DNA from: Xestospongia bergquistia
Lineage: Eukaryota > Porifera > Demospongiae > Haplosclerida > Petrosiidae
NCBI GenBank assembly: GCA_963965975.1
Contig: OZ014420.1
Location: forward strand, 1,948,001 to 2,012,000
Direction of reading: 5' to 3'
Length of the DNA: 64,000 bases
Shown one piece after another: positions 34,628 through 44,956 of this stretch. A program made the position numbers and the translations under genes. Below the pieces are notes generated by a model that was not told the DNA's origin, made no database searches, and saw only the letters and a list, made by a program, of their open reading frames with translations. Positions within the stretch are counted from its first letter, which is position 1. Every line of letters begins with the position of its first letter.

Positions 34628-37600
34628 ATGGCGGATATTGAACAGCTCTCTGGCGCAAAGTCTTCTGACAGTAGGAGGCTACCTCAAGATAACATAGACT
34701 CTAAAAAGAAAAAGGAAATAATTCAAGAACTGAACCAGCTGCAAATCAAGTAAATAGTCGAGAAAGCGACCTCAGTTACTTCAGAAGGCCTGGGCACGCC
34801 TAAAATATACCCCATCGTCCATTAATTTTAGTCTGTGATTATTTTTCTGTATAGATTTTTAGCTATAGACCGAGATAAAACAGCTCATAGACGACGAACT
34901 GAGTTCCGTAATTTGTTTTGTTCACTTGATGAAGTAGAGATAAAATTCACCAAAGAAAGAAATAAAGAAAGTCAGTTTAGTTGACTCATGATGTTTATCT
35001 TGTGATGGCTGTGAATTTAGAACATGAATTAAGACAACAAATTGAAAAGATAAGATCAAATGTCTTCCATTTTAAAAGAACTCTGAAAGATGGAAAAACA
35101 GGTCCTTCATGTAAGTCAGTAAAATAATATCAAAACATTATTGTGATGTTACTGACTATGTAGGTAAAGAAATGGCCATGTTATGAAAACATTGTTCTTT
35201 TTAGTTGTAGAGAAGATCAAAGAGACACTTGAAGAGATTGAAGGATCCATTCTATCTTTCAAAGAGAAACAAAAAGAAATGTGAGTTCCACTAATAGTGT
35301 ATCAAATGATCAATCACTGCATTGCTAGATATCTGACATTAATATTACCAGTACATTAACAATGCTAGATACCTGACATTAATATTACCAGTACATTAAC
35401 AATGCTAGATACCTGACATTAATATTACCAGTACATTAACAGTGCTACATAGATACCTGACATGAACTGTATTAATAATGTGTCATAATACTGTATAGTA
35501 GGAAATAGTTAAATTGGGCAAGTTGATGCCACACCCACAATTATTGTCTCCACTAACTTTCAACAAAGGGATTTATCAGATTAGTCAATTATAATTATCC
35601 TCACTAACATATTATACATGCTATATAGTACCAACTAATGTGGTATATCTTGTCTTTGTAGCTATGAACAGTTGTTGAAAGAGGAAAGAATAGTATTGCA
35701 GGAAGTGACTGCATATGAACGAAGAATTGATGCTTGGCTCTCCACTAAATTTAACCAAGATCATGTGACTACACAAGTAGCAAATAAAAGTGCTGAATCT
35801 ATAGCACCACCAGCTGTAATAGCCTTTGAAGTAAAACATATTATATCGAAATACAATATGATTTTTTTTGGTAGCATTTTCTTCAGAAAACAGGAGGGCA
35901 TTCGGGAGGTTGGGAAGATTATGATCATCAGACATTTATCAAAATATGGATTAAATATCAAGTATGTCTTTGTGCTTAACATGTCACTACTAGTTTTATT
36001 GTTAATTACAGGGTCAAAAGTCTGTTGTAGATGAGGCTGTCCCTGAGATTCCAACACATACTCGTGATGACATTGTACAACATGTAGGTTGGTATACCAA
36101 GTATTGTACATTGTTAGAGAATAAGAAGAAGGCTATTAGCGAGTGGAGAAAACAAAAGGAGGTACAAGGATGTGCTATAATGAACATATATAGACTATAC
36201 TATCTCCAGCTAGTCTGGTACTTATTACAGTACTGTGTAAATGAGAGGTATGTTTTCTTACTTTAGTTAGAGAAGGCTCAGGTGATGTCTGAAACTACAG
36301 ATACAAAGAGAGATGGAGTTACAAAGTTGTCATCAGCCAAAGATAAATTAAAAGAAAAGGAAAGGAGAGAAAATTTGGCAAAACTTGAGCAATGGAAGGT
36401 CAGTTAGTACTGATATAATATTGATATTGTGTTATTACAGAAAGAACAACAAACTAGAAAGTTAGAAGCAGAACAGAAAAGACTCCAAGAGGAAAAAGAA
36501 AAAGTCAAGCAAATAAAGAAGGAGAAAGAGAGACAGGTTCTCATATTTTTCTTATAATACTGTTTAATAGGTTTTTTATTAGGCTTTAGCCAAGTCACAA
36601 TTAGAAGATTATACAAGAAGAAAAGAAGAGGAAAGAAGACAGCTAGAACTCATGGAACAAATTAAAATATCTGAAGAGAAAGAGCGAGGCAGACTTGCTA
36701 ATAAACAGATACACAAGTTCCAATTACGAGTAAGACCCTATGATTAAGACAACTTATTAGGAGAGCCCCACATACATTTAACTTGATATACAAACATTTA
36801 AAAACAATTATTTTCTATATAAATATATCATATAGCACTTTACAGCTATTCTAGGGCTGAGAAACAACATTGCGACTATCCTACATAGTTACTGTATATA
36901 TGATTATAGTGATCTTACAATAAAATAAAGGTTTTATTTGTTTTAGGATGCCCAGGTTTTACACAATAAACAAGAGCGTCTAGCTGCTCTAGCTCAAGAG
37001 GAGGCTCTTAAACAAATAAGATTGGACAAGTTAAAGGAGACAGTTGTAGTGAATGTTTCTCGTGATCCAGCTCGACTTTTGAAACTGACATCAGGTTGGG
37101 AGGAAAGACAAAAAGTAGGAGCTGTGTCAGAGTCATCTGGACCATTACTCTCAATTCCAAAAAGGTAAATAGAATAGACTAATTGTTCATGCATTGTCCC
37201 ACATTCAAGTATGTCTTTGTCCATGACACAGTAGTGCATGCTATTACATCTAGACAATCTTGTTTGTCTTGTTATAATTCTATTTAAACCACCATTACCA
37301 ATGCAAAACTTAGTGGCTACCTAATTTAACACTATTACCAATGTAAAGTTTGATGGCCACCAATGCAAATTTTTTTGGCCACTTAATTTGACGCTATTAC
37401 CAAGACAAAATTTGACACCATTATCTATGCAAGTTTGGTGTCCACTTAATTTAATACAATTACCAATGCAAAATTTGGTGGCCAATTAAGTTAACACTAT
37501 TACCAATGAAAAACTTGCTAGTTAAACACACTTTTACAAAGTTTACTATGGTGTGTGACCTTCATAAATGATGTGGTTTAATGAATATATTTAATGTGTC

Positions 37601-37709
37601 CATATGATAATATATAAAGCAATGAAAAATGTAAATGTGTATGTCATAGCAAAAGTCATTAATTCTATATAATTACAGGGCTATTCCATCTTGGAGGCAA
37701 GGTCTGTGA
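34628..37709 (+). CDS. CCDC112: Coiled-coil domain protein CCDC112
   Basis: Eleven exons by eye: 34628-34749, 34855-34970, 35021-35110, 35205-35280, 35662-35830, 36012-36161, 36267-36398, 36441-36536, 36583-36729, 36947-37164 and 37679-37709. They join in frame to about 448 residues, close to the vertebrate length. All but the start are charged alpha-helix/coiled coil, e.g. LEQWKKEQQTRKLEAEQKR, SQLEDYTRRKEEERRQLELM and GRLANKQIHKFQLRD. The end RAIPSWRQGL is a hallmark of the CCDC112 C-terminus. In vertebrates CCDC112 is a centriolar-satellite/ciliogenesis protein; that role here is inferred. Introns contain tandem repeats. The donor after exon 2 (GTCAGT) is weak. Confidence 0.85.
35318..35465. 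repeat. ~41-bp intronic tandem repeat
   Basis: About 3.5 copies of a unit beginning GCTAGATACCTGACATTAAT and ending in a CCAGTACATTAACA block, inside CCDC112 intron 4. Confidence 0.85.
37285..37520. repeat. Degenerate intronic minisatellite
   Basis: Repeated ACTATTACCAATGCAAAATTTGG / GGCCACTTAATTT blocks of roughly 50-60 bp, strongly degenerate, in the last CCDC112 intron. Confidence 0.7.
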
Positions 37710-38034
37710 TAACTGGGAAAATGTAATTATATAAACTATTTCTATGATTTTAAGAAAAAAGATATAACTATTCCAAGATTCTTTTACTCACAGTCTACTA
37801 TTTCCGCCATTGAATTCAAAAAGCTTATGTCTATATCATACGAGAAGTCTGCTTTCAAATTCAATAGTCCAACCTTCTTTTTCCCTGCCTTAACTTCCCA
37901 TGGTTTATATACTAATAGAGGATAATAATATAATTGTATCCTTGTAAATCAAATATATGTACAAAGAGATTTTGCAAGAGAAAAAAATCAAATATATTGT
38001 GTAACTTCGTACTTTTTACTATTTCTTGGAGAGG

Positions 38035-38122
38035 TAGGTAGTAATGCTAAAGCCTTAGGAGAGAGCTCTTCTGAATAGAATGAGAACCTGCTACCATGAT
38101 GACATACTTGAGTTAGCATTTT
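38035..38122 (-). pseudogene. N-terminal remnant of a fourth LRRC41-like paralogue
   Basis: On the minus strand this stretch matches the first ~30 codons of the paralogues (43960-44044 and 40380-40457): CTTACTAAAG-type start, CTGCCACCATAAAGAG-like block and GAGAGAGCTCTTC. It starts with ATGCTAACTCAAG and then has a frameshift/stop. Nothing downstream is recognisable before the intact gene at 38352. The remaining DNA at 37710-38035 shows no gene. Confidence 0.65.
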
Positions 38123-38351
38123 TTGTGAGCATTGTTACAAGTAGCATGTATATGCCTAATAACAAGTTTGGCCCTTTCTAGCATTAGCTAATAGAAGATG
38201 AATCCTTCCCTGAATATTTTACCTTGCTTTTTATAACATAAATTGGTAATTGTTATGTTTATAAAAATATTTCAGTAAAAATTTAATAATGCTTTAATAT
38301 TTGGTGGTAAAGACACTAGATCACAGTTATTGACAACCACTTGAAAATAAC

Positions 38352-40457
38352 TTAGTGAGGCTGGTCTTTGAAATCAACTGCCATATCTTCAGCTATACTA
38401 TCATCAGATTTCCCAACATAACCTTCTATGTCTTGAGCTATCTCTGTCAACTCATCCATAGATAAGTCAATAACTTCTTTAAAACATATTCTTTTCATTT
38501 TCTTGCCTCCTGCACACTTCATCCAGGCATCATACACAGGTCGGACATGACATTGTTCACGTTTTCCAAGGTTCTTAAAATCTAGAGTCAAATCACTCAA
38601 ATAGCTGAGTGTCATTACACCTTCTAAAAGAATAGATAACATTTGTTCATTTATACTGTTAAGTCCACCACAGTCAAAGACAAGAGAACATAAGTTATGA
38701 TGAAAATGAAGAATTGAATTAAATTGCTGTACAAGCTCATCTCCTTCTTTAGAGTAATCTGAAAATATGTATCCAGTGTGTCGTCCATTTAGCAAATAAG
38801 TAAGCTTTATCTGACTAACTCCTTGAAGAGCTAAAACTGTGGGTAATGACATCAGTGAACTATCATTGATGACACACTCAACATGTAATACTTGTACATT
38901 AATTCTTTTCAGAAAAGCCACTTCCTTAAATAAATCATTACCAATGATTAATGACTGAAGTGGTAATGTTTCTAATTTCCTGAGAGTGGACAGTATTGTT
39001 TCATGAGACTGTAATCTCAAAACCAAGCTTTTAGGACAATTGTTTATCTCAGGCAATTCTTCCAATGCATTTGGTTGTTCTAATGATGACCTATCATGAA
39101 GATCTTCAATAACAGTAGTACTCAATGCATTTGGTTTTTCTAATAATGAGCTATCATGAAGATCTTCAAATACACGAATGCCTAATAATTTTGGCTGGCT
39201 TTCATCAAAATCTTCAATTATAGTACAGTTTTCATATTCCAGTGTCAGTGGTAATGGTGATGACACAAACACACTAAGTATCTCATTGAAGGTTTGACCA
39301 GACAGTGTCATGTCTAACATTGAAAAGTTTCGAAAATTAGGCAAATTAAATAAAAGAGCAGGAAGTTGAGAAAACAGATTATTCCATTCACTACATCGAC
39401 ATATTGATAAATGAGTAAGATTGTTTGACAGTAAAGGATGTATTGAGATATTTTGAGAGTCCACATGGTTTATAGAGAGTGTAGATCTTCGAAATCGTCT
39501 AAAAGAGATGCCAGTGTTCTTTAAGCCATACAATACTAACTTTTCTATTGACTTCAATGGATATAAATTTTCTAAATTTGTGTTTGAAGACAAGTTAATC
39601 TTTAGTACTTTAAGAGGAATACTAACACTAGTTATTACTGTCTTTAACACTTCTGATGAGTTGTCACTTACTGGTTGAATATCCAAGGAGTTCATTTCAC
39701 TGAATGGGGTAGAGAGAATGTCAGGATGAGATATTAAGATGATTTTGGAAAGATCACTACAAGCTGTTGATAGGCCATTAACACTTAATCGAATATAATC
39801 TGGTTTGTAATGAAAATATATCCAAAAGAAGCTTGTTATTTTAAGAAAGTTCAGATTTTTACAATGATGTAAATATCGTTGTGGACATATCATAACATGA
39901 ACACATTTATCACAAGTAACTTGAGAGATGCTGAATATTTGAGTATTTTTAAATTTTTGAATGTTTTGAACTAGTTCAATACTTGTACCAAAAAATCGAG
40001 TTAAAAGCATATGTTTCAATGATGATGAACATCTATTCCAACTTTGTATAGTGGATCTACGAGAGCGTCTGGCAGCCATTCGTCTTCTCACAATCCATTG
40101 TCGTACTGAACGAGTAGAATTATCAACTAAACTGGGTGTAATATGATCAAACATACACATCCATAAATCATAACAGTACTGTTCTTTCCATGAAAACTTA
40201 GTCAGTCTTCCTATATTATTTTGTTTAACTACTACCAGTCGAGCTTTATATAGTTCTTCCCATATCTGTTCCATATCTAGTCCATTGGACATAGATGTCC
40301 CTTCCAGTAGACAGACATCAGCCACCGGAAGATGGAGGAACAACCAACGTCTCAAATAGGTTGGTAGTAATGATAGAGCCTCAGGAGAGAAATCCTCTAC
40401 GCGACCTACAATATATAGGAGGACCTGCCACCATAAAGAGACTACTTGAGTAAGCAT
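38352..40457 (-). CDS. LRRC41-like BC-box/leucine-rich protein, paralogue 1
   Basis: Single-exon, 701 residues. The N-terminus (VSLWWQVLLYIVG, then LLPTYLRRWLFLHLPVADVCL, then LDMEQIWEELYKARL) has the plan of the LRRC41/MUF1 N-terminus: a BC-box-like helix followed by an F-box-like/cullin-box-like helical pair. The BC-box cysteine is V. At about 180-200 a conserved CX2CX5CX7C (CDKCVHVMICPQRYLHHC) may bind metal. The middle and C-terminal parts are degenerate leucine-rich repeats (LTHLSICRC, LETLPLQSLIIGN, YLSDLTLDFKNL), ending in a conserved DAWMKC...KKMKRICFKEVIDLSMDEL block. A 25-residue internal duplication (EDLHDSSLLEKPNAL / EDLHDRSSLEQPNAL) explains the extra length. The role (substrate receptor of a cullin ligase) is inference. 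Confidence 0.6.
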   Translation of the reverse strand: MLTQVVSLWWQVLLYIVGRVEDFSPEALSLLPTYLRRWLFLHLPVADVCLLEGTSMSNGLDMEQIWEELYKARLVVVKQNNIGRLTKFSWKEQYCYDLWMCMFDHITPSLVDNSTRSVRQWIVRRRMAARRSRRSTIQSWNRCSSSLKHMLLTRFFGTSIELVQNIQKFKNTQIFSISQVTCDKCVHVMICPQRYLHHCKNLNFLKITSFFWIYFHYKPDYIRLSVNGLSTACSDLSKIILISHPDILSTPFSEMNSLDIQPVSDNSSEVLKTVITSVSIPLKVLKINLSSNTNLENLYPLKSIEKLVLYGLKNTGISFRRFRRSTLSINHVDSQNISIHPLLSNNLTHLSICRCSEWNNLFSQLPALLFNLPNFRNFSMLDMTLSGQTFNEILSVFVSSPLPLTLEYENCTIIEDFDESQPKLLGIRVFEDLHDSSLLEKPNALSTTVIEDLHDRSSLEQPNALEELPEINNCPKSLVLRLQSHETILSTLRKLETLPLQSLIIGNDLFKEVAFLKRINVQVLHVECVINDSSLMSLPTVLALQGVSQIKLTYLLNGRHTGYIFSDYSKEGDELVQQFNSILHFHHNLCSLVFDCGGLNSINEQMLSILLEGVMTLSYLSDLTLDFKNLGKREQCHVRPVYDAWMKCAGGKKMKRICFKEVIDLSMDELTEIAQDIEGYVGKSDDSIAEDMAVDFKDQPH

Positions 40458-41204
40458 AATAATAGGAAGTATTAAACTCCTCCCTGGGAGGAGGGGCTGG
40501 TTACTGCCTCCTCATGGATGGCTCAAAGTGAATCTAATAAACATTACTCCAGTATTTTTATGTACTGCACAGAAATAAAGTAAGAAATTAAATAAGCAAG
40601 TTTCATCAATTAATGTCTGGTTAGTCCTATTTACAAATAGTATCCTGAGTTTTACTGCCTCTCCTTTTTTGGTATCAATTCCTCTGATCACATACATATC
40701 TCTGACTATATTTAATATTTTAAAAACCTCCCAGTAATATTATTGGATTTTTCTGCTCTCTACCTCAATTCTGGCCATATTATTCCACAAACCTCTTATC
40801 ATATTGGGAGGTTACCATAGAAATATTACAAGGAACTTCTATTTTGATTTTTTACCTTCTGATATACGTATACTATTGGTATTACAGAATATGAATTTGG
40901 TATGTGTGACGTACAGTTGTTTAGAGGTATAGTCATGAATCCATTGTACCAAAGAGAGATGAATGGAAGAACTTCAAATTGACAGATAAATTTGATTGTT
41001 TGATGAAACAAATTGAATTGATCAATTTGATGAATGAGGGATCCTGAAATCTAGACTATACAATACAAGCTTCCAATATAGTTCACCAATTAACTTACCA
41101 ATACTTACTAACTTACCACTACTTTACCAATACTAGTATAGATCATGTCTTTTAAGTCAAGAATGATAAGGGATAATGTAAATGATTTGTTTATTAAAAT
41201 GTCT

Positions 41205-41450
41205 ATCATAGGATGGAATAACTTACAAATAACAACATACTAGATGTTCATTACAGACAGTCTAGTCCAATGGAGACAACTTTAACTGTAGAATGAAAGT
41301 AAAAAAATTGAAATAGTCTACTATTTAAAAGGATGGATTAACTTACAACTAGTAGTATATATATGTACTAAATATAGACAGTATAATCCAATAAAGATAA
41401 TGTTATTACTGTAGAATGAAAAAGAGCAATAGAAAAATTTTCTCAATTTA
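41205..41450. repeat. ~125-bp direct repeat
   Basis: Two diverged copies (AGGATGGAATAACTTACAA... and AGGATGGATTAACTTACAA..., both running to CTGTAGAATGAAA). The rest of 40458-42088 shows no gene. Confidence 0.65.
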
Positions 41451-42088
41451 AAATAAAGAATAGAACAACCAATCCATGAAAGGATGACCATTGTTGAAGC
41501 TGAAAAATAAAGCAAATGTTTGTTGTCTTGAGACAAGATCAATGAAAGAAAGATCTGGGGTCAATTTGGTGGAGGTGGGTGGATATATTAATGGTTTAAA
41601 TGGTGAAATCAGTGGATGTGGGATGAGCTTATTGGTGACATTAGTGGTAAGTTTATTCATGAAATCAGTAATATGGCTGGGTTTATAGGTGAAATCAACA
41701 TTTAATAAACGTCATGTGTCACAAACTCTATTACTACTTAAAACATATCTTATTACATGTAGACATCATATGATATGTGTAGTTTGAGTTGCATCAAACT
41801 AGGACCATGCACAAAGTATGACATCATCTTTGAAAATTATCTTAATTTTAAGGTGATACGGTGATTGGTCACAAAACTACAAACTTTAATGGTCCTGCAA
41901 TGGAACAGAGCAGTCATCAGAAAGGGAAAGGATGCATTGTTTTTAGTAGTATGTTATCAATAATTATGTAAAAAGTCTTACAGTTTACTATCCTTCGCTA
42001 CAAATATTTAAAAAATAGAAATAAATTAATATATACAGCAATGCTATTATGTATAGAAAATCATGTAATATTCATGCACAACTTGTAA

Positions 42089-44044
42089 TCAAATTTCCAT
42101 TTTTCTTGTCTTCCTTTGGTTACATTCACCAGCAACAAACACAGCACCTTCTATCTTTTCAGCTATCTCTGACAACTCCTCCATAGTTAAGTCAATGACT
42201 TCTTTAAAGCATATCTTTTTCAATTTCCTTCCTCTTGCACACTTCATCCAGGCATCATACATAGGTCGGAGACAACACTGTTCAAGGTTCTTGAAATCTA
42301 GAGTCAAATTACTTAAATAATGGAGTGTCATTACACTTTCTAATAGGAAATATAACAATGGTTCATTTCCAATTGAAGAGAAGCCAATAGAGCACAAGTT
42401 ATGGTATTGGTGAGAATCAAGGATACTAATAAATTGATGGACAATTTCACCACGCTCTTGTACAGCAGTGTACGGAAAATACAAGTAATCTTTTTCTTTT
42501 AATAGTAAAATAAGTTCTATCTGACCAACTCCTTTAAGAGCTAAAATCATTGGTAACAATTCATAATCAATATCACACTCAACACTTAGTACTTGCACAT
42601 TCAATTGCTTCAGAGAAACAAATTGGTGAAATAAACCATTATCAATGACTAATGACTGAAGTGGTAATGTTTCCAATAACCTTAGAGCAGGTATTTTTCC
42701 ATAAGCCAATTTTAATTTTAAAATTAAACTTTTTTGAGCATCATCTACCTCGAGAAGCTTTCTAAATTCATTTATTTCTTCCATTGGTAGTCTTTCTTGG
42801 ATTTCTCCATTTACAGTACAGTTTAAATATTCAAGTGTCAGTGGTAATGGAGAGGACACAAACATAGCAAAAATTCCATTGAATTCTTTATTAGATAATG
42901 TAACATTTAAAATTGAAAATTTTTGAAAATTAGGCATTGAAAAAAAATGTTCTGCAAGTTGAGAAAACATTTCTTTCCATTCATTACATTGACATATTGA
43001 CAAGTGAGTGAGATGGTCTAACAGTAAAGGTTGTATTAAAACATCTCTGATCTCTTTATAATTTGTAGATCTTACCTGAAGACGTTTTGATGGACTGTCT
43101 TTGTAATTTAGGCCATACAACATTGACCTTGATGATGTCAATGGATGCAACTGTACTAAATTTGAGTCAAAAGTCAAATCAATTTTAAGCATTTCCAAAT
43201 TATCATTAACACTTGTTACCACAGTATTTAGAACTAATTTAGAAAAGTCATCTCTCACAGTTACTGGGTCAATGTCGAGAGAGTTTACCTGACTAAATGG
43301 TACTGAGAAAACATTAGGATGAACTGTTAAGATGAGCTGACACAGACCTCTACAAGATGTTAAAAAAGAGTCACAATTTAAATGAATATAAACTGGTTTA
43401 TGATGAAAATACATCCAAAAGAAGCTGGTGATATTCACAAAGTTCAGTGTGTCGGAGATCATACATTGATGTACATATCGTTGTGGACATACCATAACAT
43501 GAATACATGTACTACATGTAACTTGAGATATACCAAATATTGGTATGTTAGTGAATTGTTGAATTGCTTGAAAATTAGATCCACTGACACTTGCCCCAAA
43601 AAAACAAGTTAAAAGAATGTGTTTCATTGAGGATTTACATCTATTCAAATAGTTCAAGGATAATCTACGAGACTGTCTGTTCCAGCAATGTACATGATTT
43701 AATGGATTGTCAGTGAAACTGGGTCGAACATGATCAAACATACATATCCATAAATCATAACAGTACTGTTCTTTCCATGAAAACTTAATCATTCGTCCTA
43801 CTGTATCCTGTTGAACTACTAACAAGCGAGATTTATATAGTTCTTCCCATATCTGTTCCATATCTAGTCCATTGGACATAGAGGTCCCTTCTAGTAGACA
43901 GACATCAGCCACTGGAAGATTGAGGAACAACCAACGTCTCAGAGACATTGGTAGTAATGCTAGAGCCTCAGGAGAGAACTCTTCTAAGTGACCTACAATA
44001 TGTAGGAGGACCTGCCACCATAAAGAGACCACTTTAGTAAGCAT
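42089..44044 (-). CDS. LRRC41-like BC-box/leucine-rich protein, paralogue 2
   Basis: Single-exon, 651 residues. Same order as paralogue 1: VSLWWQVLLHIVG, LLPMSLRRWLFLNLPVADVCL and LDMEQIWEELYKSRL. The putative metal site CSTCIHVMVCPQRYVHQC has the same CX2CX5CX7C spacing. Leucine-rich segments follow (LTHLSICQC, LETLPLQSLVIDNGL, YLSNLTLDFKNL) and then the DAWMKCARGRKLKKICFKEV end block. The 25-residue duplication of paralogue 1 is absent. A run of 14 G lies 9 bp before the ATG. No intron is seen, which suggests spread by gene duplication of an intronless copy. Confidence 0.6.
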   Translation of the reverse strand: MLTKVVSLWWQVLLHIVGHLEEFSPEALALLPMSLRRWLFLNLPVADVCLLEGTSMSNGLDMEQIWEELYKSRLLVVQQDTVGRMIKFSWKEQYCYDLWICMFDHVRPSFTDNPLNHVHCWNRQSRRLSLNYLNRCKSSMKHILLTCFFGASVSGSNFQAIQQFTNIPIFGISQVTCSTCIHVMVCPQRYVHQCMISDTLNFVNITSFFWMYFHHKPVYIHLNCDSFLTSCRGLCQLILTVHPNVFSVPFSQVNSLDIDPVTVRDDFSKLVLNTVVTSVNDNLEMLKIDLTFDSNLVQLHPLTSSRSMLYGLNYKDSPSKRLQVRSTNYKEIRDVLIQPLLLDHLTHLSICQCNEWKEMFSQLAEHFFSMPNFQKFSILNVTLSNKEFNGIFAMFVSSPLPLTLEYLNCTVNGEIQERLPMEEINEFRKLLEVDDAQKSLILKLKLAYGKIPALRLLETLPLQSLVIDNGLFHQFVSLKQLNVQVLSVECDIDYELLPMILALKGVGQIELILLLKEKDYLYFPYTAVQERGEIVHQFISILDSHQYHNLCSIGFSSIGNEPLLYFLLESVMTLHYLSNLTLDFKNLEQCCLRPMYDAWMKCARGRKLKKICFKEVIDLTMEELSEIAEKIEGAVFVAGECNQRKTRKMEI

Positions 44045-44052
44045 TTTTTACT

Positions 44053-44066
44053 GGGGGGGGGGGGGG
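44053..44066. repeat. G14 homopolymer upstream of paralogue 2
   Basis: Fourteen consecutive G (C on the coding strand) within 25 bp of the start codon, in otherwise AT-rich DNA. A slippage or assembly error hotspot. Confidence 0.9.
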
Positions 44067-44112
44067 TGTTAAAGGCTACGTAATCAGTTATATAAACTAG
44101 GAATACGTGGGA

Positions 44113-44125
44113 TACGCATGCGCAG
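44113..44125. promoter_or_regulatory. NRF-1-like site upstream of paralogue 2
   Basis: ACGCATGCGCAG, one base from the NRF-1 consensus YGCGCAYGCGCR, about 70 bp upstream of the ATG in a locally GC-richer patch. It is plausible as a promoter element; the other two paralogues do not show it. Confidence 0.4.
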
Positions 44126-44709
44126 AGTTTGCCTCGCGCAATGACAGGCTAGATTTAATGACGAATGTCTCTTTCTTTAGTCTGTCGAGAATAAAGTAAA
44201 TTTTAGCATTTGTACCATAATTTTGTATAATTAGACATTGGTTCTAAAACAAATATAGCCAGATATATATTTGAATGAACAGTCAATTAATTAATTATAC
44301 ATAATGCAGTGCACTAAATATATAATAAAAACTTTACTAGACGAAAGTCTCAAAACTCTGTCATAAAATTAAACCACGTTTACTTTAAAAATATGGCAGC
44401 CTAAAAATTTATTGTGCTACACAGGATAGCTAGTGCATAGAGTTTCACTTAAATATAATGCCCTCATACACTTATATGCATACATACAGTAGTACAGACA
44501 CATTCCTATACATTATTTAGTCAAAGTATAGATAATTGTCAGGATCATCCCCCTTATAGCTACATACAGATTGAAGGCAATTAATCTGATAAGTTGACAT
44601 GTACATTTGAACTTGTGATTGGTAATATATAATTTACCAGCTGCACATATATAACATTATGATTAAAACACAGAACACAATGATAATATCCTATGTATTA
44701 CACTCTCTT

Positions 44710-44757
44710 TACCTCAGAATATCAAAAGGTTAATTAACCTTTTGATATTCTGAGGTA
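44710..44757. repeat. 48-bp perfect palindrome
   Basis: Arms of 24 bases with no spacer, centred on GGTTAATTAACC and bounded by TACCTCAG / CTGAGGTA. It lies in the 0.9-kb gap between paralogues 2 and 3. No element was recognised around it and the rest of 44126-44956 shows no gene. Confidence 0.95.
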
Positions 44758-44956
44758 CAGGATCTAACACACTGGGATCTATCCCTTTGACTATCCAGTC
44801 CTTGGTTCAAACACATGATGTACATTAAATTAGTATATTATAGAAAGTATATGAATAGCATATCAATTGAGAGTGAGTGCTTTACTAAACAAGAGGTTCA
44901 TGTGTGGACATAGATTATTAATAATTATCACAGTGAAAAAGTACAAAACGTATTAT

